This document shows, piece after piece, positions 1 to 7,480 of a DNA stretch of 13,363 nucleotides. The position numbers and the translations under genes were made by a program. Every line of letters starts with the position of its first letter. Within the stretch, counting starts at the first letter, position 1. The stretch is from Candidatus Stahliibacteriota bacterium. GTDB taxonomy: Bacteria; Hydrothermota; Tepidihabitantia; SM23-42. Below the pieces are notes generated by a model. That model had not been told where the DNA came from and searched no databases. It saw only the letters and a program-made list of their open reading frames with translations. Where the stretch lies: positions 1 to 13,363 of the forward strand of contig SOIY01000097.1 in assembly GCA_004376785.1 (NCBI GenBank), written 5' to 3'.

Positions 1-690
1 TTTATAATATTGTAACGATACCTTGTCTTTATCAATCACTCCGTAGGAAAAATGTTCGATCCAATCTCCAGTATTTATGTAATACTTGTTATTTGGATAT
101 TTTTTAAAAACGGGAATATGTGAATGGGCAAGGACTACTATATCAACTTCATTCAATTTCGATTGCGCATAATTCTCAAGCATATTAGCCAAATTGGGAC
201 TGCGGCGTTGTTTTCTTGAAAGATAGGCAATCCCCTGGGCAAGGAAAACACCGATATCCGGGTGAATAAGACTGTAAAGTGCATGATTCAATTTTGATGT
301 TAAAAGACTTTTCCATAAGCTTGTCCAGAGTCTTTTGTCAATCTTATTACCGTGTGCTAGAAAAACAGTTTTACCATCGATATCAAGAATAGCATGTCCA
401 GGATGTACAATAAACCCAAAATTTTTTAAAAAGCTTCCAATCATAACCTCGTGGTTTCCCATAATATAGTGGATAGCTTTACCATCTTGAATAAGGTTGT
501 ATAATGCGGCAAGTGTCTTAAAGTAATCTTTTGGAAAAGCTATGTTATATTCAAACCAAAATTCGAACAGATCACCCAAAATATAAAGGTTGGTCATCCT
601 TGGTCTAATATCGCGCAGAAATTTAATTAACCTTCTAGCTCTATAACTTGCATCGGTTCGTATATGTGCATCGCTGATAAAGACGTGCAT
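1..690 (-). CDS. lpxH: LpxH-like UDP-2,3-diacylglucosamine pyrophosphatase (metallophosphoesterase), 3'-truncated
   Basis: My reverse-strand translation from ATG at 690-688 gives 230 open residues running off the window edge. It begins MHVFISDAHI and shows the calcineurin-like metallophosphoesterase motifs in order: D7-x-H9, GD(40)LFEFW, GN(79)HE, AH(113)G and AH(189)SH(191). Spacing and the LFEFW context match LpxH, a peripheral inner-membrane enzyme of about 240 residues that removes UMP from UDP-2,3-diacylglucosamine in lipid A synthesis, so only a few residues should be missing. Two motif variations are visible: GNHE where E. coli LpxH has GNRD, and HGN where it has HGD. These fit a distant LpxH or a related phosphoesterase. 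There is no Shine-Dalgarno sequence; the -10 box ends 6 nt before the ATG, so the mRNA should be leaderless. It is divergent from the gene at 784. Family is clear, exact substrate inferred. Confidence 0.82.
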   Translation of the reverse strand, partial: MHVFISDAHIRTDASYRARRLIKFLRDIRPRMTNLYILGDLFEFWFEYNIAFPKDYFKTLAALYNLIQDGKAIHYIMGNHEVMIGSFLKNFGFIVHPGHAILDIDGKTVFLAHGNKIDKRLWTSLWKSLLTSKLNHALYSLIHPDIGVFLAQGIAYLSRKQRRSPNLANMLENYAQSKLNEVDIVVLAHSHIPVFKKYPNNKYYINTGDWIEHFSYGVIDKDKVSLQYYK

Positions 691-696
691 GGTGTT

Positions 697-724
697 AGTA
701 TATAGATTTGTTGAGATGAGTCAA
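697..724 (-). promoter_or_regulatory. Leaderless promoter of the lpxH-like gene
   Basis: On the minus strand TTGACT (724-719) and TATACT (702-697) are separated by 16 nt. Six nt (AACACC) follow before the ATG at 690. A start site 7 nt past the -10 box falls on the A of that ATG. The same geometry recurs at five other genes in the window. Confidence 0.78.
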
Positions 725-750
725 CAAAATAAACCTCGCTGTCATTTATA

Positions 751-778
751 TTGACACCCTGACCGAGATAGATATAAT
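751..778 (+). promoter_or_regulatory. Leaderless promoter of the 784 gene
   Basis: TTGACA (751-756) and consensus TATAAT (773-778) with a 16-nt spacer, then 5 nt to ATG 784 (8 nt to a second in-frame ATG at 787). The -35 boxes of this promoter and the divergent lpxH promoter lie 26 bp apart, so both polymerases share one intergenic region. Confidence 0.82.
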
Positions 779-783
779 TATTT

Positions 784-3555
784 ATGATGAATATAGCAAT
801 TTTTAGTTTGATAATTTTCACTCAATATTTTGGCCAGAACAAGATTCAATATAAGGATTTTCACTTTCATGTTCTCAAAACCGAGCATTTTAATATATAC
901 TTTTCTCAAGGCGGCGAAGGCATTGCTGCTTTTGCTGAGCAAGTCCTTGAGGATGGTTATGAAATGCTAAGTGAGGATCTTGGCGTCGAGATTGATTTTA
1001 CCATACCAGTAATTATTTATAATTCTCCTAATGATTTTTCTCAAACTAATATTACATTGCAACTGATTGAAGAGGCAGTGGGTGGTTTTACTGAGATTCT
1101 CAAAAACCGTATGGTTGTTCCTTATACTGGTGATTATGAAGAATTTCGGCATGTTCTCGTTCATGAGCTTACACATGTCTTTCAATTCGCGATATTCTTT
1201 TCATCAAAGATGGGGGCTTTGTTTTCTGGTGATGTATTTTATTCAGTCCCGCTCTGGGTTATGGAAGGCCATTGTGAATATATGTCCTTAGGATGGGATT
1301 TGAATACCGATATCTTTATGAGAGATTTGGTAATGAATAATAACATGATTCCCCTTTCTGTCCTGGAAAGATATGGCGGTTTTATAATATATAAAGAAGG
1401 CCAGGCGTTTTACAAGTATATTGCAGATAAATATGGTCAGCAAAAGATTGGTGAGTTTATACATCTTGTAAAAGCGAAAAAAAGTCTTGAAGCAACCTTT
1501 CTTACTCTTTTTGGTGTAACTATTGATGATTTTGATGATCAGTTCACCAGGTACTTTCAAATGAAATACTGGCCTAAAATTGACTTGCAGGATAATTTTG
1601 ATAAATTTGCGCGCATAGTATACGATCATAAAAAAACAAATTCCCTTTATAATACATCTACTGCTATTTCATGTAAAGGTGATAAGATTGCATTTATTAG
1701 TGACCGATCAGGCGTTGCCGAATTGATAATAATATCGAGTATCGATGGTCAGGTACTCAAAAAACTGGTAAAGGCTGCATATTCTTCAGGATATGAAGGT
1801 CTACATCATTACCGCGGAGGTCTTTCCTGGTCACCTGATGATAAATATGTAACCTTTGCGGTAAAATCAAAAGGGGCAGATGCTCTGGTGATTACGGATG
1901 CACAGAATGGCGAGGTTTACAAAAGGCTTAAATTTGACCTGGATGGAATTTACACACCGAAATTCTCTCCTAATGGTAATAAGATTATTTTTTCAGGTAT
2001 AAAAGATGGTTACTCGGATATTTATATTCTGGATATTGAATCCGGGATTATTGAAAATATTACTGATGATATTTATATTGATAAATACCCATGTTTTTCT
2101 TCAGATGGTTTGATTGCATTTGTGTCTGACCGCCCTGATTCCAGTGAAGAATACTATTATGGGAATTATGCAGTATTTCTGTATGGAGGAGGTAATATTG
2201 AACGATTGATTCCGCGTACGAGTTATGTAGCATCAACATTCTTTAATCCTGAAGGAGGTTTGTTTTTTGTTGCTGACTATGATACTGCATATAACCTTTA
2301 TTGGTATTCAAACGACAGTGCGATGATTGTTAAAAAAACTGATATTCTCACAGGCATATATTATCCCTCAATTTCAGCTAACGGGAATAAGATCGCATTT
2401 TCATATTATAATGATTATGGATACGATGTTTGTGTGGTTAAGAACCCATTGACAAAAATGGATGATGGTGAAATACCTAAAGAGGAACTTGGTGGATTTG
2501 CTTATGAAGAGGTGGAACTGGATAAAGAAAGAATCAAAAAGTACAAGCCAAAATTTACATTTGATTATTTTAATGCAACTGGTGCTTATTATTCGGCATT
2601 AGGATTTTCAGGACTTGGTCAGATTGGAGTAAGTGATATTTTAGGTAATCACCTATTTCAACTCAGTGCGAATTTTTACGGTAATTTAATAGATTCTGAT
2701 ATATTCCTTAATTACTGGTATATGAAGAAGAGAACAGATTATGGATTTGTATTATATCAATACGTGAGCTACTTTCGTTCATATTATGATTTAATCACGC
2801 AGCGATATTTGGGAGTTGGTTGTAATATTCGGTATCCATTTGATCGGTTTTTCAGGGTGGAACTAGGAGCATATGCATACAAATTATATGAAACAAGATG
2901 GGTAGATTATTTCCCGCGTTACTATTCTACTGTTACTCTGGATAATAATTATAATATTTTTTACCCGAATCTGGCTTTTGTTTTTGATAATATTAGATGG
3001 GGGAGTATTGGTCCTCATAATGGGCGTAGAGTGAGACTTAGAGGGCATGTTACTCTATTTAGTGATTTTGATACAAAGACTTGTGTATTAGATTACAGAA
3101 GATACTTCGCGTTATCTCCAAGGGCGAGTTTTGCTGCAAGATTGGTGTTGGCAGGCAGCTGGGGTAGGGATCCTGACCAGTGGTCTATAGGTGGTTCATA
3201 CACTCTTCGCGGTTATGACTCTTATGAATTTAGTGGTTCAGAATTGGGGTTTCTTAATCTTGAATACCGGTTTCCATTTATAGATCGTTTAAGGATTTCT
3301 TTTCCGTTACCTATAGAATTTAGAAATATTCGCGGTGTTCTCTTTAGTGATTTTGGAGGTGTATATTCAGATTCCTTTAAGGTTTATGAAAGTGATGGAG
3401 GTTTTCACTTAGAGGATCTCAAAATGGGTATTGGTGCAGGATTAAGAGTTAATTTTCTGTACATGATATGGCAATTCAATGTTGCCCGTACTTATAATTT
3501 CCAAGAATTTACAGATGACTGGAAATATTATCTAGTTATTGGCCCAGAATGGTAA
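784..3555 (+). CDS. Outer-membrane fusion protein: HExxH metallopeptidase, TolB-like beta-propeller and Omp85-type barrel
   Basis: This 923-residue protein has three modules. After a short hydrophobic start (residues 1-16, no basic n-region) comes a gluzincin-type peptidase domain (about 25-265) with zinc motif HELTH (127-131) and the downstream glutamate E161 in WVMEGH, as in peptidase-MA-like families. Residues about 290-555 hold WD40-like/PD40 repeats of the TolB type (FISDRSG, LSWSPDD, PKFSPNG, FSSDG, ISANGNKIAFS). Residues about 590-923 are rich in alternating aromatic strands, contain the Omp85 hairpin motif LRGYD (808-812) and end in Trp, typical of an outer-membrane barrel. No POTRA domains are apparent. 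The peptidase and propeller should face the periplasm. Substrate unknown. Roles in outer-membrane protein assembly, quality control or secretion are possible but inferred. The start is set by the leaderless promoter. Confidence 0.85.
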   Translation: MMNIAIFSLIIFTQYFGQNKIQYKDFHFHVLKTEHFNIYFSQGGEGIAAFAEQVLEDGYEMLSEDLGVEIDFTIPVIIYNSPNDFSQTNITLQLIEEAVGGFTEILKNRMVVPYTGDYEEFRHVLVHELTHVFQFAIFFSSKMGALFSGDVFYSVPLWVMEGHCEYMSLGWDLNTDIFMRDLVMNNNMIPLSVLERYGGFIIYKEGQAFYKYIADKYGQQKIGEFIHLVKAKKSLEATFLTLFGVTIDDFDDQFTRYFQMKYWPKIDLQDNFDKFARIVYDHKKTNSLYNTSTAISCKGDKIAFISDRSGVAELIIISSIDGQVLKKLVKAAYSSGYEGLHHYRGGLSWSPDDKYVTFAVKSKGADALVITDAQNGEVYKRLKFDLDGIYTPKFSPNGNKIIFSGIKDGYSDIYILDIESGIIENITDDIYIDKYPCFSSDGLIAFVSDRPDSSEEYYYGNYAVFLYGGGNIERLIPRTSYVASTFFNPEGGLFFVADYDTAYNLYWYSNDSAMIVKKTDILTGIYYPSISANGNKIAFSYYNDYGYDVCVVKNPLTKMDDGEIPKEELGGFAYEEVELDKERIKKYKPKFTFDYFNATGAYYSALGFSGLGQIGVSDILGNHLFQLSANFYGNLIDSDIFLNYWYMKKRTDYGFVLYQYVSYFRSYYDLITQRYLGVGCNIRYPFDRFFRVELGAYAYKLYETRWVDYFPRYYSTVTLDNNYNIFYPNLAFVFDNIRWGSIGPHNGRRVRLRGHVTLFSDFDTKTCVLDYRRYFALSPRASFAARLVLAGSWGRDPDQWSIGGSYTLRGYDSYEFSGSELGFLNLEYRFPFIDRLRISFPLPIEFRNIRGVLFSDFGGVYSDSFKVYESDGGFHLEDLKMGIGAGLRVNFLYMIWQFNVARTYNFQEFTDDWKYYLVIGPEW

Positions 3556-3570
3556 GAGAATCGCGTCCTT

Positions 3571-3618
3571 TATACCCCTTCCGTAATCCTTTCCCTTGAG
3601 GGGGGGAAGGTGGGGATA
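3571..3618. repeat. C/G-rich inverted-repeat element downstream of the fusion gene
   Basis: A C-rich half (ACCCCTTCC and CCTTTCCC) faces a G-rich half (GGGGGGAAGG and GGGGAT) around a TTGAG centre, in sharp contrast to the AT-rich surroundings. It resembles short dispersed intergenic repeats known from many bacterial genomes. It starts 15 nt past the stop at 3555 and could also end transcription, but no T-run follows. Confidence 0.5.
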
Positions 3619-3709
3619 TTTCAGTCGATAAAAATCACTTTTTTGGTAATTGATTTCTGTTCATAATCTGCCTTCAAGAAGTATAAGAACATTGTAAAAT
3701 AGGTCAAGC

Positions 3710-3737
3710 TTGATTTTCTTTAGGGAATTATTATAAT
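3710..3737 (+). promoter_or_regulatory. Leaderless promoter of the 3744 gene
   Basis: TTGATT (3710-3715), 16-nt spacer, TATAAT (3732-3737), then six nt (ACATTA) to ATG 3744. The expected +1 (7 nt after the -10 box) is the A of the ATG. There is no Shine-Dalgarno sequence. Confidence 0.8.
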
Positions 3738-3743
3738 ACATTA

Positions 3744-5459
3744 ATGATTATCGCATTTTTCTTATTTGCGCATTCCTGGTTAGCGTATCTTGATTCAAGT
3801 TTATCATATATTGGTCTTACTACAAAAGATATTGTATTTAGAAATGATTATACAATGTGTGATCCATACCGTTTTTCAATTGTTGATTATTTATTAAATA
3901 ACCCGTTGGAATCAATAGATTTTGTCATTTCAGTACAGGATGTATTTTGGAATTCATCAGAACAGGAGATGTTTAGACATCTGGTGGATTTGTACGATTT
4001 GAGAGTGGAAGAAAAAAAAGATGGTTTTAAAAAGGCTCTTCAGGAAAGCCATAAATTAATAGCGCAAGCATTTAATGAAACACCACAAGGTTTAGGTAAA
4101 ATATTTGAAGAGCTTACTTTATTTTCACCGGAATTGACCAGCTCAATTGAAGAGGATAAAGAAAACGAAAAAAGAGGTGATTCTTTAGTAATGTTTTTAA
4201 AAGAAAATGGCAAAAAGGTCGATTACAGCAGACTATTCACTGCCTGCTCAAGATTGCTTGTGGCAAATCAATATCATGAGGCGTGGTTTAAGAAGGTGAA
4301 AAAAAGAACACAACAAATCAATGGTGTGCAAGGTGCTATTTTATACTACGAACAGTGTGATTTTGGCGAAATCGTTGTTGGTGATACCGGCAAAAATGTA
4401 TATAAAAAGGATTTTGCAGTGATTATTGACTTGGGTGGTGATGATGTGTATCAATTTGACGTGCAGAGGGGAAAAATCCATCTTCTTATAGATATATCTG
4501 GCGATGATTTATATGAAGGCAATAATTATTCTATTGCCTGCGGTAATTTTGGCGTTTCAATTTTAATTGATGAAAAAGGCGACGACACATATTCGGCAAA
4601 AAATTACTCGATTGGCTGTGGCATTTTTGGGGTTGGTATTTTGATAGACAGGGAAGGTAATGATAGATATTTTGGTGATACATTTACTGAAGGTGCTGGT
4701 GGTTTTGGTATTGGTATTATAAAGGACGAAGCAGGAAACGACGTTTATGAGGGTGCATTACGTGCCCAGGGGTTTGCCTCAACCTATGGTGTTGGTATTC
4801 TTGGCGATAGAGATGGAAATGATATGTATTTAATATTGGAAAAATATACTGATGAAATAAGATATCTTGATCACTATCTTTCACTATCACAGGGTTTTAC
4901 TGCTGGATTCAGGCCTGATCTTTCTGCAGGTATCGGGATTATCCTTGAGCAAAGCGGTAATGATTATTATCTCGGCGATATTTTTGCACAGGGTTCAAGC
5001 TATTGGTATGGCATCGGTGCAATTGTTGATGACAAAGGTAATGATAACTATGTTGCATATCAATATGTACAGGGAGCCGGAACTCATATTGCCATTGGAG
5101 TATTAGTGGATAAACAGGGAAATGATAATTATGTTGCAAAGGGTGTTTCTCAGGGATGCGGACATGATCTTTCCCTTGGTTTGTTATACGATATCAAAGG
5201 TGATGATTCCTATGTGGCATATGATCTCAGCCAGGGAGCTGGTAATGCTAATGGTGTTGGTATTTTAATTGATGAATCAGGTAATGACACCTACTCAGTG
5301 AAAAAGACACACAATACCCAGGGATATGGAGATTCTCGGAGAGAATATGGTAGTATTGGAGTACTACTGGATATAAAGGGTGAGGATTTCTTTCGTTCAG
5401 GTACAGACAAGACATTGTGGAAAAAAGGGGAATGTGGCATTGGGATCGATTGGGAATAA
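3744..5459 (+). CDS. Exported repeat protein with about twelve GxGxLxDxxGxDxY repeats
   Basis: Unrecognised 571-residue protein. A short hydrophobic start (1-15, no Lys/Arg) looks like a minimal signal peptide. Residues 16-222 are a mixed, largely helical region without a motif I know. Residues about 224-552 are roughly twelve tandem units of about 26 residues, each of form (I/V)-L-(I/L/V)-D-x-x-G-(N/D)-D-x-Y, usually followed by a QG-x-G turn and G-(I/V)-G; examples are ILIDEKGDDTY (273-283) and VLVDKQGNDNY (453-463). One unit (about 351-398) has a 20-residue insertion. Regular Gly/Asp turns suggest a beta-solenoid, and G-N-D-x-Y recalls RTX calcium-binding nonapeptides, though spacing differs, so calcium binding is only a possibility. 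A surface or periplasmic structural or binding role is inferred from export and neighbours. Confidence 0.72.
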   Translation: MIIAFFLFAHSWLAYLDSSLSYIGLTTKDIVFRNDYTMCDPYRFSIVDYLLNNPLESIDFVISVQDVFWNSSEQEMFRHLVDLYDLRVEEKKDGFKKALQESHKLIAQAFNETPQGLGKIFEELTLFSPELTSSIEEDKENEKRGDSLVMFLKENGKKVDYSRLFTACSRLLVANQYHEAWFKKVKKRTQQINGVQGAILYYEQCDFGEIVVGDTGKNVYKKDFAVIIDLGGDDVYQFDVQRGKIHLLIDISGDDLYEGNNYSIACGNFGVSILIDEKGDDTYSAKNYSIGCGIFGVGILIDREGNDRYFGDTFTEGAGGFGIGIIKDEAGNDVYEGALRAQGFASTYGVGILGDRDGNDMYLILEKYTDEIRYLDHYLSLSQGFTAGFRPDLSAGIGIILEQSGNDYYLGDIFAQGSSYWYGIGAIVDDKGNDNYVAYQYVQGAGTHIAIGVLVDKQGNDNYVAKGVSQGCGHDLSLGLLYDIKGDDSYVAYDLSQGAGNANGVGILIDESGNDTYSVKKTHNTQGYGDSRREYGSIGVLLDIKGEDFFRSGTDKTLWKKGECGIGIDWE

Positions 5460-5511
5460 CACAGATTACACAGATAATCCGCCTGAGGCGGGCACAGATT
5501 AACACAGATGG
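5457..5511. repeat. ACACAGATTA-type intergenic repeat with embedded CCGCC/GGCGG hairpin
   Basis: The element begins at the TAA stop of the 3744 gene. It contains ACACAGAT three times (5459, 5468 in shorter CACAGAT form, and 5502), with a small hairpin CCGCC-TGA-GGCGG in the middle. ACACAGATTA-based repeats are a recurrent intergenic repeat type in many uncultured bacterial genomes. It fills almost the whole gap to the next gene. Confidence 0.55.
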
Positions 5512-5517
5512 CGTAGT

Positions 5518-6399
5518 ATGATTTTATTGTTGTTTATAATAAATCAGGATATTGATTTTGAGGATCTTTATAATAAGGCAACAACATTGCTTGTGCAATT
5601 TCAAACTGAAAAGGATTCGGCATTCGAGATACTTGTTGAGTTAGGACAGGATACACTCTATGCTGATACCGCAATAGATTTTCTCGTTTCAAAGTTTGAT
5701 ACCAAATCGGCAATAGAACGGCACAGAATGAAGGACATTTTCAAGAAAATCGGCACACCGGCAATAAATGGTATTGTAAAAAAAATTGATTACCGCGGTA
5801 AAGATGAGGAATCTCGCCATCTTAAGCAATCATTATGGGTGCTTGGTGAAATTAGCAGTGATGAAATTGTTGAGCCGGTTGCTCGTTTTATCAAAGATGA
5901 ACAGTGGCAGATTAGATCAGGTGCATATACTGCTTTGGGAAAATCAGAATCCAAAAACGCATTGCCTTATATTATTCAAGGCATTGATGATTCCATCTCA
6001 ATTGTAAGGAAATCTGCATATTATGCATTGAGTCGACTGGCAACAGAACATGAGATATTATATTTGATTTGTGGACTTGATGATGTATTTTATGGGGTTC
6101 GATATGCTGCGGTCGCGGGTTTATTAAATATCGGCGAAAAAGCGTTCAGTCCCCTGGTGGAAAAAATTGGTGAGAATTCATTAAAAGATTATTTTATCTT
6201 TAAAACTTTATTACAATTTGACATAGATATGAGTGAAAAGAAAAAAATATTAAAATATCTTGATGATAAAGAAGCACCAATCCGCCTTTTAATCTATGAG
6301 GGATTTGAGGGAAAATTTATCTTAAAGTCGTTTATAAAACTTGAACATAATGAATTATTAAAAAATTACATTATTAAGAAAGTTTCAAATTATCAATAA
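5518..6399 (+). CDS. HEAT-repeat protein, probably exported
   Basis: 293-residue, mostly helical protein. Residues about 100-215 carry recognisable HEAT/PBS-lyase-like helical pairs: LKQSLWVLGEI (102-112), a second with IRSGAYTALGKSES (132-145), a third with VRKSAYYALSRLA (163-175) and a fourth with VRYAAVAGLLNIG (194-206), each beginning near an Asp or Glu turn. Flanking regions are probably further degenerate repeats. Such solenoids bind other proteins; no catalytic motif is visible. The first 9 residues (MILLLFIIN) are hydrophobic and may be a very short signal peptide, matching the two preceding genes, so a periplasmic scaffold or adaptor is plausible but inferred. Unlike its neighbours it has neither a leaderless promoter nor a Shine-Dalgarno sequence before ATG 5518. 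It probably shares the transcript of the 3744 gene, and its exact start is uncertain. Confidence 0.7.
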   Translation: MILLLFIINQDIDFEDLYNKATTLLVQFQTEKDSAFEILVELGQDTLYADTAIDFLVSKFDTKSAIERHRMKDIFKKIGTPAINGIVKKIDYRGKDEESRHLKQSLWVLGEISSDEIVEPVARFIKDEQWQIRSGAYTALGKSESKNALPYIIQGIDDSISIVRKSAYYALSRLATEHEILYLICGLDDVFYGVRYAAVAGLLNIGEKAFSPLVEKIGENSLKDYFIFKTLLQFDIDMSEKKKILKYLDDKEAPIRLLIYEGFEGKFILKSFIKLEHNELLKNYIIKKVSNYQ

Positions 6400-6415
6400 T
6401 CAATAAAAAAACCTC

Positions 6416-6443
6416 TTGACATTACAGTATAAATATATATTAT
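6416..6443 (+). promoter_or_regulatory. Leaderless promoter of the PhzF-like gene
   Basis: TTGACA (6416-6421), 16-nt spacer, TATTAT (6438-6443), five T residues, then GTG at 6449. The T of the -35 TTG could be misread as an in-frame start codon, but it is a promoter element. The expected +1 falls within one base of the GTG. Confidence 0.75.
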
Positions 6444-6448
6444 TTTTT

Positions 6449-7372
6449 GTGGCGAAATGGTTAAAAATAAAACGCATGAGTGCTTTTACTTCTACTCCGT
6501 ACGCGGGTAATTCGGTCTGGGTAATATTAGAAGCACATGAACTGTCTGATGCTGAAATGAAAAGGCTTGCTTCGACCCTTGATCCTGGAGCTGATGTTGC
6601 CTTTGTCCTTGCTGATAGTACTAATGAAGCAGATATTGCTTTAAAATTTTATAATGGCCCCAGTGAAATAAACTTTTCTGGCCATGCTGCAGTAGCAGCA
6701 TATTATGCACTGAGTGGCGAGGATATTTTATCTTTTAAAGAACCAGAGACAGAAATTAGACAAAGGACAAAAGTAGGTATTCAAACAGTTAAGCTTAGAA
6801 CTCAGGAGAATAAAGTAACCAGGGTAACGATGTCATTGTCAAAGCCTAACTTTATGGAGATCGATATAAACCCTCGTCACGTGGCAAGATTTTTAGGTCT
6901 TACAGTAAATGAAATATTGAGTTCAGGTTTACCTTTAGAAGTAATATCAACTGGATTTTTCGATCTTATTGTACCTTTAAAATCATTAAACGACATCAGA
7001 AATATAAATCCAAATTTTTCCTTGATGGACAGTTTCTGTACCCGCTTAGGAATACAGGGCGTAGTAACTTTTTCCCGTGAGGTTTTTGACACAGCAGATA
7101 TCGCGTTTATGAGGCATTTTGCTCCTGCTTTAGGAATAAATGAGGAACCATTATCAGGTGCTGCCGCTGGAAGTCTGGGCTGCTATTTTATCAGACATCA
7201 ACTTGTCAAAACGATTGATAATTTTGTAAGGATGGTTATTGAACAAGGAGACCTGCAACATAAAAGTGCAAGAGTCTATGTTCATATTGAATCTACACAC
7301 GACCAGATTTTGAGAGTTAAAGTTGGTGGTAATTCCGTTCTCACTTTTTCTGGTTACATCCTTACTCCGTAA
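6449..7372 (+). CDS. Divergent PhzF-family isomerase-like protein (GTG start)
   Basis: The 307 residues (from GTG 6449) follow the PhzF/diaminopimelate-epimerase-like fold: N-terminal KIKRMSAFTSTPYAGNS, the GHAAVAA motif (about 78-84), RHFAPALGI (222-230), the second-half EEPLSGAA motif (232-239) and a C-terminal EQGD...ARVYV strand set. PhzF proteins are cytosolic isomerases or of unknown function. The usual motifs are altered: GNP is GNS, the catalytic SETAFV is GADVAFV (Asp at about residue 49 instead of Glu), and EDPxTGSA is EEPLSGAA. The conserved His (about 79) remains. Activity may therefore be changed or lost. The start is set by the promoter, whose -10 box lies 5 nt upstream; the in-frame TTG at 6416 lies in the -35 box and ATG 6477 would remove the start of the fold. 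Substrate unknown. Confidence 0.8.
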   Translation: MAKWLKIKRMSAFTSTPYAGNSVWVILEAHELSDAEMKRLASTLDPGADVAFVLADSTNEADIALKFYNGPSEINFSGHAAVAAYYALSGEDILSFKEPETEIRQRTKVGIQTVKLRTQENKVTRVTMSLSKPNFMEIDINPRHVARFLGLTVNEILSSGLPLEVISTGFFDLIVPLKSLNDIRNINPNFSLMDSFCTRLGIQGVVTFSREVFDTADIAFMRHFAPALGINEEPLSGAAAGSLGCYFIRHQLVKTIDNFVRMVIEQGDLQHKSARVYVHIESTHDQILRVKVGGNSVLTFSGYILTP

Positions 7373-7401
7373 ATTTAAAGTATCGCGACCAAAAAATGTA
7401 G

Positions 7402-7480
7402 TTGCCAGATTCATCCCGCCCTTTTACAAAAGAGCTGGATTCACCCACGCCCATCGTAGATGAGCTGGGTTCATCGGGCA
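7402..7480. repeat. Three imperfect direct repeats with 30-nt period
   Basis: TTGCCAGATTCATC (7402), GAGCTGGATTCACC (7432) and GAGCTGGGTTCATC (7462) start exactly 30 nt apart. Copies 2 and 3 match at 12 of 14 positions. They lie between the PhzF-like gene and the rnf promoter. They may be regulator binding sites or a decayed repeat. Confidence 0.55.

Noticed and set aside
4867..5139. Open frames on other frames or strand across the repeat gene
   Set aside because: They are low-complexity by-products of the repeated GND-Y codons and have no start signals.
4410..5400. True RTX toxin repeats
   Set aside because: The period is about 26 residues, not nine, and there is no GGxGxDxUx run or type I secretion neighbour.
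6416..6448. In-frame TTG start 33 nt upstream of GTG 6449
   Set aside because: This TTG is part of the -35 box of the promoter, so it would not be in the transcript; GTG 6449 sits at the leaderless distance.
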